Origin: Flavobacterium laiguense
GTDB taxonomy: Bacteria; Bacteroidota; Bacteroidia; Flavobacteriales; Flavobacteriaceae
NCBI RefSeq assembly: GCF_003097655.1
Contig: NZ_QCZH01000002.1
Span: 186,001-250,000 of the forward strand
Reading direction: 5' to 3'
DNA length: 64,000 bases
Under the pieces are notes generated by a model that saw only the letters and a list, made by a program, of their open reading frames with translations, ran no database searches and was not told the origin of the DNA. Positions 23,191 to 30,806 of the stretch are shown here, piece after piece. The stretch's first letter is position 1. Each line of letters begins with the position of its first letter. Position numbers and translations under genes: made by a program.

Positions 23191-24001
23191 AGATTGGGAG
23201 AATTTTAGACAAGTATTTTCTATTCCTCCAACAAAAGAAAGTGATTATCGCGAAAAAAGGCTAGAGGTAATTGACAACTTCACAAAAGACTTTATTGAAA
23301 ATAATGCGCAAACTGATCCTTTAACGGTTAAAGTAATTGAGTGTTTGATAACAAATGAAAATCCATATACTTTAATCGAACAATTAATTAAAATCAATCA
23401 GGATCAACAAAAGTATATATCTCAACTAATAACTAAATTGCCTTTACTTCATCATTCCAAAACAATGAAAAAACTATTACTACTCGCTTTCATACTAATA
23501 ACATCATTAGTACAATCACAAGACTATAATTACTTAGCTTCTTTAAACAATGTTCCCACGGATAAAGACGCTTTGGCAATTGCTCAAGAGATAGCCTCGG
23601 CGCAACCTAAAAGCGTCCGTTTATTGAACTCTCAGGAGTTTGCGGAAGAGCATGCTTATGTAGTTCGATTTGTACCTGCAGAAATGACAAACGAGCAATA
23701 CGATAAATTAGATCAATATGCTCAATCCGAGTTTTTGACAGTATCGTTCAATATTGACAATAAAGGTGAAAACACTGATCTACAGCAAAAAGGAATGAAA
23801 AACTATAGATTTAAACAGCTTTCGGGTAGTTATTTACAGATTTTTGCTGTTTGGAAAAAGTATTACTATCCAAATGCAGACCAAGAAATAACATTAAAAG
23901 ACTCCAAAATCCAAAAGTTTATTGACTTTCCTAAAAAGTTAGACTTCTATATTCAAGAGGAAAATGACAGATGGGTTTTAATGAATCAGTCTAGAACTTA
24001 A
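23174..24001 (+). CDS. protein with an internal signal-peptide-like segment (possible dual-start gene)
   Basis: 275 residues from the ATG at 23174. The first ~97 residues are soluble and helical. An in-frame methionine at 23465 then opens a textbook Bacteroidetes signal peptide (MKKLLLLAFILITSLVQSQ), followed by ~160 residues of secreted-type sequence. Either one polypeptide carries an internal membrane anchor, or two products are made from nested in-frame starts, the shorter one exported. Neither half is recognised. It is the penultimate gene of the early operon, before a terminator. Confidence 0.6.
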   Translation: MEKNNKDWENFRQVFSIPPTKESDYREKRLEVIDNFTKDFIENNAQTDPLTVKVIECLITNENPYTLIEQLIKINQDQQKYISQLITKLPLLHHSKTMKKLLLLAFILITSLVQSQDYNYLASLNNVPTDKDALAIAQEIASAQPKSVRLLNSQEFAEEHAYVVRFVPAEMTNEQYDKLDQYAQSEFLTVSFNIDNKGENTDLQQKGMKNYRFKQLSGSYLQIFAVWKKYYYPNADQEITLKDSKIQKFIDFPKKLDFYIQEENDRWVLMNQSRT

Positions 24002-24030
24002 TTAAATGCTCAAAAACGATTAAATACCCA

Positions 24031-24062
24031 AAAAAACCCACTTCAAAAAAGTGGGTTTTTTT
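24031..24062 (+). terminator. intrinsic terminator in the early operon
   Basis: AAAAAACCCAC (24031-24041) pairs with GTGGGTTTTTT (24051-24061) over a 9-nt loop and is followed by more T. It separates the long early operon from the last small rightward gene. Confidence 0.85.
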
Positions 24063-24079
24063 ATGTAAAAAAAGTTTTT

Positions 24080-24087
24080 TACTTTTG
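24080..24087 (+). promoter_or_regulatory. -7 box TACTTTTG for the last early-side gene
   Basis: Exact TAnnTTTG match between a terminator and an ATG only 4 bp further on (24092). It implies an independently transcribed, nearly leaderless gene. Confidence 0.55.
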
Positions 24088-24091
24088 TCTT

Positions 24092-24271
24092 ATGGCAAGA
24101 GATACTGAATTACAAACCCAAAAAAAACACGAGATAGTGGCTTATTTCAATAAGTTAAGTACGGTTATGGATTTGGGTGTCAAAAAATACACTATTGCTT
24201 ACTGTACAGCTGCCACGGCTCAAAAATTCTATTTACGCCCTAAAACGGTAGAAGCCTATATTTACCGTTAA
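24092..24271 (+). CDS. small HTH-like protein with its own promoter
   Basis: 59 residues (starts MARDTELQTQKKHEI). The end (KKYTIAYCTAATAQKFYLRPKTVEAYIYR) has the shape of a helix-turn-helix whose second helix resembles LuxR-type recognition helices (RPKTVEAYIY). Its separate promoter and its position at the junction of the early and late blocks suggest a regulator, but this is inference. It overlaps the convergent minus-strand gene by 4 bp. Confidence 0.55.
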   Translation: MARDTELQTQKKHEIVAYFNKLSTVMDLGVKKYTIAYCTAATAQKFYLRPKTVEAYIYR

Positions 24272-24816
24272 ACTTCAATATCTACATACAAATTACTCTG
24301 ATTACCCACTGCTGGTACTTCCTCTCGAATAACTTCCATTTCCATGTGTTCAAACTTCATTAGTTCATATAGCTCTTTTGCGGAATCATCAGTCATAGTC
24401 AGCTCATAGCGCTGCACGTATAATATACCCGCCCCGCCTGTCTCTACAGGATTAAAACCTGTTCTACGCATATTACTGTAATAATTGCCAGATGTGGCGT
24501 GAAAACAACTGTTTATCTTAGTCAACAAATCAAGAAAATCTAAAGCTTTTTGTTGTTTCTTGCTTCCTTTGGAGGTGTCGGCAAAGGTTTCGTAGAATAA
24601 ATAAACATCTACCTGCAGTCGCAACTCTTGTATTTTTTCTCCCTGGTCCTCTGTGGCTAAAACTCGATAGCCAAAAAACACGGCTGGAGACCGGAACGGA
24701 TGCTCATCGGCCATAAACGAAACTTGCTCACTCCACAAGTCAACATGCTTGATTTCGGCAATGTTGTCACTTATTCGTTTTTCATGTTCTAGGTATAAAT
24801 TTTTTAAATCCTTCAT
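24268..24816 (-). CDS. tail-completion/terminator-like phage protein
   Basis: 182 residues. The middle (AVFFGYRV, LRLQVDVYLFYETFADTSKGS, ALDFLDLLTKINSCFHATSG, GILYVQRYELTM) has the beta-alpha-beta layout of small head-tail joining or tail-terminator proteins. Its position at the end of the TerL-portal-MuF-gpG block supports a neck role. The exact family is not certain. Confidence 0.6.
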   Translation of the reverse strand: MKDLKNLYLEHEKRISDNIAEIKHVDLWSEQVSFMADEHPFRSPAVFFGYRVLATEDQGEKIQELRLQVDVYLFYETFADTSKGSKKQQKALDFLDLLTKINSCFHATSGNYYSNMRRTGFNPVETGGAGILYVQRYELTMTDDSAKELYELMKFEHMEMEVIREEVPAVGNQSNLYVDIEV

Positions 24817-24828
24817 TTAAATAGTATT

Positions 24829-25380
24829 TTATTGGGTTTTAAATCGTCTTTCAATCATCTTTATAAACTTGGTGTCAATGTCACGGTTAAAGGTTACGGA
24901 TTCGCCTATAAATTGCCTTTTGGGTATTTTTACCGTTAGGTGTGTTTTTCGGCTCAATGCAATGGCTTTATACATCGAAGCTTCGGAGGCACTTCCTGAT
25001 TGTATATTTCCGCTTTTGTCGGCAATGGTATAATACTTGTACCAAAAATACTTCCTCATTTTCTTGGTTATCGGGATGTGTATTGTACCACCTTCATTAT
25101 GAATTTTGGCATATTTGGAGTCCGAACCTACTACTACACGTTTGGTACTACTACTGATTAGCTTGACAGAATCCCGCAAAGCACCGCTTTTGGTCAGTAT
25201 GGCACGCCCAGGATCATCATCGATGGCTCTTTCTTGCCACGGTTGTAGGGAACTATCCAAAAAGCCTTGTTTCTCGAAGTTGCCCATTACAAAATTAATC
25301 ATCTCGACCTCGGCAATGGTTTGAGCATCAAGGATTAATTGTTTAGCAATTTTATCAAAATTGGGGGTTTTCTCTAACAT
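24829..25380 (-). CDS. phage virion morphogenesis protein (Mu gpG-like)
   Basis: 183 residues. Family features are ILTKSGALRDSVKLISS (about 60-77), the strand VVVGSDSKYAKIHNEGGTIHIP (about 82-103) and the C-terminal KIPKRQFIGES. Mu gpG-type proteins act in tail completion and head-tail joining. It is directly downstream of the MuF-type gene, the same order as F and G in Mu. Confidence 0.85.
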   Translation of the reverse strand: MLEKTPNFDKIAKQLILDAQTIAEVEMINFVMGNFEKQGFLDSSLQPWQERAIDDDPGRAILTKSGALRDSVKLISSSTKRVVVGSDSKYAKIHNEGGTIHIPITKKMRKYFWYKYYTIADKSGNIQSGSASEASMYKAIALSRKTHLTVKIPKRQFIGESVTFNRDIDTKFIKMIERRFKTQ

Positions 25381-25453
25381 ATTGAATAATTGTGTATATT
25401 TGTACTATAATATGAGGGCGCGGATCAGTAATGATGCAAGCCCTCTCCCTTTT

Positions 25454-26767
25454 TTATAGAATTGCTTCTAATGTTGCATACTCTTTTTTAAGTATATTAT
25501 CTCTGGTTAACTCTACCGCTTTCCCATTTCTAATAAAGAAAACCCTGTCTATATTTTTGCCTCTTGTTGCGCTAAACTTATTAGATAATTGTTTCGTAAT
25601 ATCTTCCAGTTTTATTTTTTTGAGGTTGTCCAAGCTGAAAACTATTGAATAATGATTTTTGCCTATTCCCATTTGAGTTTTAGCATTATCAAATCCGTTG
25701 GTTATCCCTTTTACTGAATTGATGTTTTTTAAATCGGAGTTCAAATCATTAATTTCATATTCAGGGTTTTTACGGTCTTTTATATACTCGCTATGTGCCT
25801 TTATTTTAACACTAATCCCTAATTCGTCTACTAGAATTTTGGCATATTTATGATTCATTTCAATATCATAAGGATCCGCCCAGGTTGACACTTCTACTGT
25901 TGCTTTTTTGTTAGTATGTACCACATTGTAATCAGGTGTTGAAAGCTTTAAATCTTCAAAACTTGCCTTTATTTTTTTGGCATCGGCTTCGGGAAATATG
26001 AAATAAGGATGTTCATCTTCATTAAACACCATATTACTTTTACCAACATTTCCATGAAAGCCCGGTGTTGGGTTTCCTACGGGCGTTCCCTTGGTTGGTT
26101 CTACATCCGTTTGGGTTACATAACAACGGCAATGCCATCCGTTTGGAGGATACCATTTGTCCCAAAAAGGATCATCAACAGGCTTTGTGATTTCATCAAT
26201 ATTCCTATGCTCATCACGTACTCGTTTATCTTTGACTGTTTTGTAGGTCAAGTTAGGATACAGTTGTTTTTGACTTTGTATTTTGTCCCATTTCTCCGCC
26301 ATTGCTCCAGAGCGATTGGCGGTAACAAACTCAGTTTGCAAGTATTGAACATTATATTGCTCATTCACTTTCAAAGCTTCTTTTTTGAAGTCGGCAAAAG
26401 AGGGTTTATTACCTAAAAAGTAATTCAGTTTTGCCAGTTCTTGAAAAGTCTTTGCTCCTGCAAAACGATATAAGTTTTGATTGAGCTGCAATTTACTTTT
26501 TGCATTAGTGTCATAATTACTGGAGCTTTTACCATAACCATCTGCTAGAGCTCCTTTGACATCACCTAAAATAGTGGTCAATAAATCACTATTCAGGTCG
26601 GATGGCTTTAAAGTTCCTTCGTGTAATTGTTTGGCAACCTTTTCAATCAACTTAGTGTAATTGGTTAACTCAACAGCTTCAAAGGTGTCGTGTTCGTGAT
26701 CGCACTTCTGATTGTAAAACGCTATAATTTCGTTCTGTAGAAAGCTACGGGCTGTAACTTTTGAGAC
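25454..26767 (-). CDS. MuF-type head morphogenesis protein with C-terminal nuclease-like domain; entered by -1 frameshift from portal
   Basis: The frame is open from about 26787 to 25454 and has no ATG near its start; the first alternative start is TTG at 26650. Clear protein-like sequence upstream of it (FYNQKCDHEHDTFEAVE) implies translation begins earlier. I place its entry at the slippery site in the portal gene, adding 437 residues to the portal. The SPP1-gp7/MuF region is recognisable (VKDKRVRDEHRNIDEITKPVDDPFWDKWYPPNGWHCRCYV). The last ~130 residues (KNPEYEINDLNSDLK, then FDNAKTQMGIGKNHYSIVFSL and IDRVFFIRNGKAVEL) resemble CdiA-type tRNase/phage-associated nuclease domains, with D where the toxins usually have E. 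Confidence 0.75.
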   Translation of the reverse strand, partial: VSKVTARSFLQNEIIAFYNQKCDHEHDTFEAVELTNYTKLIEKVAKQLHEGTLKPSDLNSDLLTTILGDVKGALADGYGKSSSNYDTNAKSKLQLNQNLYRFAGAKTFQELAKLNYFLGNKPSFADFKKEALKVNEQYNVQYLQTEFVTANRSGAMAEKWDKIQSQKQLYPNLTYKTVKDKRVRDEHRNIDEITKPVDDPFWDKWYPPNGWHCRCYVTQTDVEPTKGTPVGNPTPGFHGNVGKSNMVFNEDEHPYFIFPEADAKKIKASFEDLKLSTPDYNVVHTNKKATVEVSTWADPYDIEMNHKYAKILVDELGISVKIKAHSEYIKDRKNPEYEINDLNSDLKNINSVKGITNGFDNAKTQMGIGKNHYSIVFSLDNLKKIKLEDITKQLSNKFSATRGKNIDRVFFIRNGKAVELTRDNILKKEYATLEAIL

Positions 26768-27975
26768 TTTTTTTTTTGAGCCGATGAGTCAGGAATTGGA
26801 GGAACTTGTGTATTGTCTTGTTTTAGCCCTACAATTGGAATACCCGTTTTATCACTTATGAATTTAGTATCCACCTCAAAACCAGCAGTAGATAGTTTAC
26901 CTACCATTTCCACTAATTCGGCAGCAGTCATTTCTTTGGAATCATCCCAGTCGAAAGTGTAGTTTTTCAACACAGAATAAGTCGGGCTTATCAGTTGCAA
27001 ACGCCAAAGTAATTCCGAATTGATAACATCTTTAATGTCTGTTTTGTCTGCAGCATGTCGATCGTCGGATACATCTTGCATCACTTTCAAAGATCCATAA
27101 GTTCCTTTTGCATTAGCATCGGTAGTTCCGTCTTGACCTAGTATTCTTTTGGTCATTTCGGAATTCATACGGTCAATCAATTTATCGAATATCTCATAAG
27201 AGCTCGCACCTGACGAATTCATTACTTCAATTTTCTCATTGCCTTTCAATACCGCCCAATGGTTACTTACCATATTGGCCATCATATCGGCTAGTTCGTT
27301 CTCACGGCTTTCGCTATAACTATCCGTAGTTACCCAACGTGGAGGGATACCGTATTTTTCTACGAATTCCGCCCACGAAGCTTTGGCAAACTTCTTTGTC
27401 AAAGCATCGGGTGCAACATCTTTTAGTATTCCTAAATCCTTGTTTTTACCTATTTGGATATAATAGGGTTTCAAAGGATCCTCTTTGTAAGAGTATCCTT
27501 TTTCGTCCCCGTTTTCTTTTACAATAAGTCCTTTGTCCGGAATAAGATTCTCCTGTTCTATGAAGTTCACGTTTGCCAACTCCATAGTTTCGGGATTCAA
27601 GTCCCAAAGCTCTACAACGGTTGTACCTCTAAACTTCGCCATGATGGCGTGATAGATAAAAGAGTTAAACCAAGGTTGTTCGAATAGCTTGTTTATTTCG
27701 GGGTTGGATTTACCCGAAGCATCCACGAGTTTGAACTTAGATTGTTTTATTTTTAAGACACGGCTTTCAATAACTGACGCTAAATGACTATCTAATAAAA
27801 TGCTATCGCAAAGCTCTATGTAGGGCTTACGGTTGGCATTTTCGGCAAGTTGTGCCAATGTCAAAGCATCCTTCCATTTCTTGATGGTCTGAACGGATAA
27901 CGTTTTGCTCTTTGGCAATATAATATTAGACGGTCTAGTGTCGTAGGTTCTACCTACTTTTGCTCCTTGTGCCAT
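26722..27975 (-). CDS. portal protein, DUF935 (Mu gp29-like)
   Basis: 417 residues in the zero frame. DUF935 features include the N-terminal SVQTIKKWKDALTLAQ, KFRGTTVVELWD, KYGIPPRWVTTDSY and RILGQDGTTDANAKGTYGSLKV. The protein forms the dodecameric vertex channel through which DNA is packaged. The gene ends with an out-of-character 15-residue tail after a run of ten A (+ strand T at 26768-26777) that contains A AAA AAG in frame. A -1 shift there fuses it to the MuF-type protein. It lies 2 bp downstream of the Gp36-like gene. Confidence 0.88.
   Translation of the reverse strand: MAQGAKVGRTYDTRPSNIILPKSKTLSVQTIKKWKDALTLAQLAENANRKPYIELCDSILLDSHLASVIESRVLKIKQSKFKLVDASGKSNPEINKLFEQPWFNSFIYHAIMAKFRGTTVVELWDLNPETMELANVNFIEQENLIPDKGLIVKENGDEKGYSYKEDPLKPYYIQIGKNKDLGILKDVAPDALTKKFAKASWAEFVEKYGIPPRWVTTDSYSESRENELADMMANMVSNHWAVLKGNEKIEVMNSSGASSYEIFDKLIDRMNSEMTKRILGQDGTTDANAKGTYGSLKVMQDVSDDRHAADKTDIKDVINSELLWRLQLISPTYSVLKNYTFDWDDSKEMTAAELVEMVGKLSTAGFEVDTKFISDKTGIPIVGLKQDNTQVPPIPDSSAQKKKSQKLQPVAFYRTKL
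26767..26773 (-). other. putative -1 ribosomal frameshift site A AAA AAG (portal/MuF)
   Basis: On the minus strand the zero-frame codons read CAA AAA AAA AAG, so the heptamer A AAA AAG is in the correct register. After a -1 slip the next codons GTC TCA AAA GTT continue into the MuF frame without a stop. The stimulatory structure is not obvious: only a 4-bp GTAG/CTAC hairpin lies downstream. A real or sequencing homopolymer indel is the alternative. Confidence 0.6.
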
Positions 27976-27977
27976 AA

Positions 27978-28391
27978 TTAATAATAGTATTCGTCATTTT
28001 TGTTATTGCCCCATTTTACTTCTTTGCGACTGGTTTCCAGTACAGGAAATGCAGGCGTTTCTTTACCATCCTTCACATCCTTTAACCATTGCATTGCCCA
28101 TTTGTATTCCTCACTAAAAGTGGAAGGAATTTTGCGGGCTTTGTTTCGCTTCACAATACAATAGTTGATTAAAGCGCAAAGCACTTTTTTTATCAATGGT
28201 TTGTCCTCGTAATTTTCGATGCTGAATATTTTAGTGACATCGTAGCGGTCTCTTAACTTGCCTTTCATTAAAGCGATGTTTTCCGATTCTACTGTTTCGA
28301 GTATGTCTAAATCATCTTCGATGCTATCGTCTAGGTAATCCTCAAATATTTGAGCGATTAAGTCTTTTTTTTCTAAAAAATATAGTGCCAT
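27978..28391 (-). CDS. Gp36-like (DUF1320-type) head-tail protein
   Basis: 137 residues, mostly helical. MALYFLEKKDLIAQIFEDYLDDS at the start, a middle KGKLRDRYDVTKIF, LIKKVLCALINYCIVKRN and EYKWAMQWLKDVKDGK follow the DUF1320/Gp36 pattern. In that pattern a helical start is followed by LxxRYD and a late AxxWLxxVxxG. Mu gp36 is an adaptor-type protein. It sits between terminase and portal. It overlaps the TerL stop by one base. Confidence 0.72.
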   Translation of the reverse strand: MALYFLEKKDLIAQIFEDYLDDSIEDDLDILETVESENIALMKGKLRDRYDVTKIFSIENYEDKPLIKKVLCALINYCIVKRNKARKIPSTFSEEYKWAMQWLKDVKDGKETPAFPVLETSRKEVKWGNNKNDEYYY

Positions 28392-29905
28392 TAGTATACG
28401 TGTTTGCGTTCAACTCTTCCTGCCATTGGTCGTCCGGGTGGCTTTGGTGGAATCCATTTTGATAAAAATGTGATACATTGCTCATCTGCATCAGGGGCAT
28501 CATCATGACCAGTGTAACCGGGTTCAATACCTAGCAATAGCGCATTACCAACTATCGTATCGTTATGTGATTTCATTTTTTCGTTATACCAAACCCTGTT
28601 ATTTTGATAAAAACTGTACTGCGAAATAATCCTACTTTCTTTTTTGCCTTTGGGAATGTTTACCTGCGTGAGTCTTAAATCAATACTTTTTTCCTCTTCT
28701 ACTTTTTCAATGACTTCTTTTACGGCATCATTCCAAAATTGAGATTCAAACCTCCAAAGTATTTTAGCACTATCAGGTAGCCATTTTTGATAATCCGCCA
28801 TAAATTCAACGGCTGGTTTCATTTTTGATTTTTTCACATAACCTGTTATGTAATAAAATTGCTTGTCTTTTAACCCCCAAATACGAATCGCATTATAATC
28901 CGCTTTGGGCGTGCCTGCGTAAGCTATATCCCAATGGCCAACGATACACTCAAAGTGATCTATTCTAGGTAATGCAGTCCATTGTATGTCTTCGGGTTTC
29001 CAATATTTACCCTCAACGTGGGGTTCTTGGTTATACTCGGATAGAGCAGCTAAAATGTCATCGTCTTCAATCTCTTTATAGTAGTTCTTACCATACTTTT
29101 GATACCATCTCGGTTTATAGGTTATTGGATCATAGGCTTTGATATGATGAACTTTCCACTTTGGGTGTCTTGACTGTAACTTCTTTTGAATCATTATAGG
29201 GGCAAAAGCATTGTTCGCTTGCATAAATCTTCTAGTAGCGCCGTCCATTGTTGGAATTAACGAGCGTTCAATCCAAGTAACTAGAGTGTCTTGATTCTTT
29301 TCATTACTAATCGTTTCCTTACTTTCAATGTCATCAACAACAATATAGTTGGGACGCAATGGGCCTACTCTTAAACCTCTACAGTTTTGTCCAATCCCTA
29401 AAGATTGACCAATGAAATTCCCGTCTTTAGTTTGCCATAACTTTTCATCCCAACCACCAAACTTTTTTTGTTCTCCAAAATCGGCAATGATTTGAGTGTT
29501 ATTCTCAAATTCAAGTCGTAAATCTTCCAGAAGTTGTGTTGCTTTAGTTTGATTAGTCCCAATGATAACTAAATAGATTTTTTCGTCATTTAACCAAAGC
29601 CAATAAGGCACAAGAATGTTGCAAACAACAGATTTAGCCAGTCCACGTCCCCATTCACAAAAGCCTCTGAAATTTTTATCTTTCATAATCATTTTTGCGT
29701 ATTCTATATGGAAATCGGGAGTTTCAAACGTAGCATAATGCGGAAAGTACCTTTGAACCATAAAAGGAAAATCTTTCTTTGCCCTTTCTATAGCGGCTTT
29801 TCTTTCCTCTTTAGATTCGTTTGGGTTTGATTTACCCTCAGATGCACGAATGAGTTTAATCTTCGCGAGTATTCTTTCTTTAGCTATTTTGTCAGCTACT
29901 TTCAT
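28391..29905 (-). CDS. large terminase subunit (Mu gp28-like)
   Basis: 504 residues. The ATPase half has a deviant Walker A WGRGLAKS (85-92) and Walker B YIVVDD (about 187-192). The RNase-H-like nuclease half starts around GHWDIAYAG (about 325) with acidic residues expected for metal binding, followed by KFYYITGYV-like and ESQFWND segments. It drives DNA packaging and cuts the packaged DNA, with flanking host DNA in Mu relatives. The gene is leftward, unlike terL in Mu. It overlaps its neighbours by single bases on both sides. Confidence 0.88.
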   Translation of the reverse strand: MKVADKIAKERILAKIKLIRASEGKSNPNESKEERKAAIERAKKDFPFMVQRYFPHYATFETPDFHIEYAKMIMKDKNFRGFCEWGRGLAKSVVCNILVPYWLWLNDEKIYLVIIGTNQTKATQLLEDLRLEFENNTQIIADFGEQKKFGGWDEKLWQTKDGNFIGQSLGIGQNCRGLRVGPLRPNYIVVDDIESKETISNEKNQDTLVTWIERSLIPTMDGATRRFMQANNAFAPIMIQKKLQSRHPKWKVHHIKAYDPITYKPRWYQKYGKNYYKEIEDDDILAALSEYNQEPHVEGKYWKPEDIQWTALPRIDHFECIVGHWDIAYAGTPKADYNAIRIWGLKDKQFYYITGYVKKSKMKPAVEFMADYQKWLPDSAKILWRFESQFWNDAVKEVIEKVEEEKSIDLRLTQVNIPKGKKESRIISQYSFYQNNRVWYNEKMKSHNDTIVGNALLLGIEPGYTGHDDAPDADEQCITFLSKWIPPKPPGRPMAGRVERKHVY

Positions 29906-30141
29906 TAATCTAGGTTAACTATTTTCTTAGCCGTTAAATGATTGATTTTATTAGTATTGAAATCATAGAATAAATTAGTAATCACTTTTACACGATACTT
30001 TTTGTATTCAATTTTTTTCTCCTCAATAATTTGGCCTACCTGAAAGCCACATCCTTTTCTTAGTAAGTATGCGCCTATTTGTAATTGCCATTCTTTCGTA
30101 TTTGCTCTATTAAGCAATAAGTTTAATATGATTTTAAACAT
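29905..30141 (-). CDS. small phage protein of unknown function
   Basis: 78 residues, basic, with a hydrophobic start (MFKIILNLLLNR) and beta-rich middle. Not recognised. It sits between the small and large terminase genes with a 1-bp overlap to terL. Confidence 0.5.
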   Translation of the reverse strand: MFKIILNLLLNRANTKEWQLQIGAYLLRKGCGFQVGQIIEEKKIEYKKYRVKVITNLFYDFNTNKINHLTAKKIVNLD

Positions 30142-30148
30142 AATTTAA

Positions 30149-30610
30149 TTAGTATTTAAGGGCTAGTTCGTTTGTATGATTTTCGAAGAATTCTAATATT
30201 GCTAAAGAGTGTTTTGCATCTACTTTAGAAATCATATCGCTCATAATTAAGTCCATGACGTTTATGTAAGTGTTATAAGGTATTCGGTACTCTTTCTCAA
30301 AGGTGTCTTTGGTCTTATTGAGTTTGGCTAGAGCATCTACGAGTTTTATTTTTTGCTCGTCTTTGGCTTCGGGGTCATTTTCCATTTCCACTAATTTTTC
30401 AGAGTAAATACAAATAAGGTTACTAATGCTTTCAAGTCCATTTTGTCCTGAGCTTAACAAGGCATTCCTACGGTCTTTCCACTTGAATTTATCAATCCAA
30501 CCCCCGATAGTTTTTTCACTAACTCCTAATAAAATAGATATGTCCTTGGCCGTTTTCTTGCCTTTGATGTATAGATCCTCTGCGAGCTTTTGCTCTCTAA
30601 TTTTCGCCAT
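30149..30610 (-). CDS. small terminase-like DNA-binding protein
   Basis: 153 residues. The N-terminal helix-turn-helix (LYIKGKKTAKDISILLGVSEKTIGGWIDKFKWKDRR, about 13-48) is of the terminase gpP/DUF1804 type. A helical oligomerisation region follows. It should recognise the packaging start and load TerL. It is the first gene of the leftward head-entry operon, and its start faces the divergent protease gene across the 196-bp central spacer. Confidence 0.78.
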   Translation of the reverse strand: MAKIREQKLAEDLYIKGKKTAKDISILLGVSEKTIGGWIDKFKWKDRRNALLSSGQNGLESISNLICIYSEKLVEMENDPEAKDEQKIKLVDALAKLNKTKDTFEKEYRIPYNTYINVMDLIMSDMISKVDAKHSLAILEFFENHTNELALKY

Positions 30611-30665
30611 TTATGTGCTTTTTCTATCACAAAATTGCATAATCATTACGGATTGCGATGTATTG

Positions 30666-30725
30666 AATTCCCAAGATGAGGAGTGTATTCCTCGTCAACA
30701 GGAATACACTCCTCATCTTGGAATT
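30666..30725. repeat. long perfect inverted repeat in the central divergent spacer
   Basis: CCAAGATGAGGAGTGTATTCC-type arm at 30671-30691 is perfectly complementary to 30701-30721 (21 bp) over a 9-nt loop. The pairing extends by four more A/T pairs past one bulged C. A T-run follows at 30730-30736. It lies between two divergent late operons, about 320 bp from the midpoint of the prophage. Confidence 0.95.
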
Positions 30726-30806
30726 GCAATTTTTTTACCCTCTGAAATAAACCAAATTTTGTCATCTCAAAAGGAAATAACCGGATAACGAAAAGTGATC
30801 ATCTAA

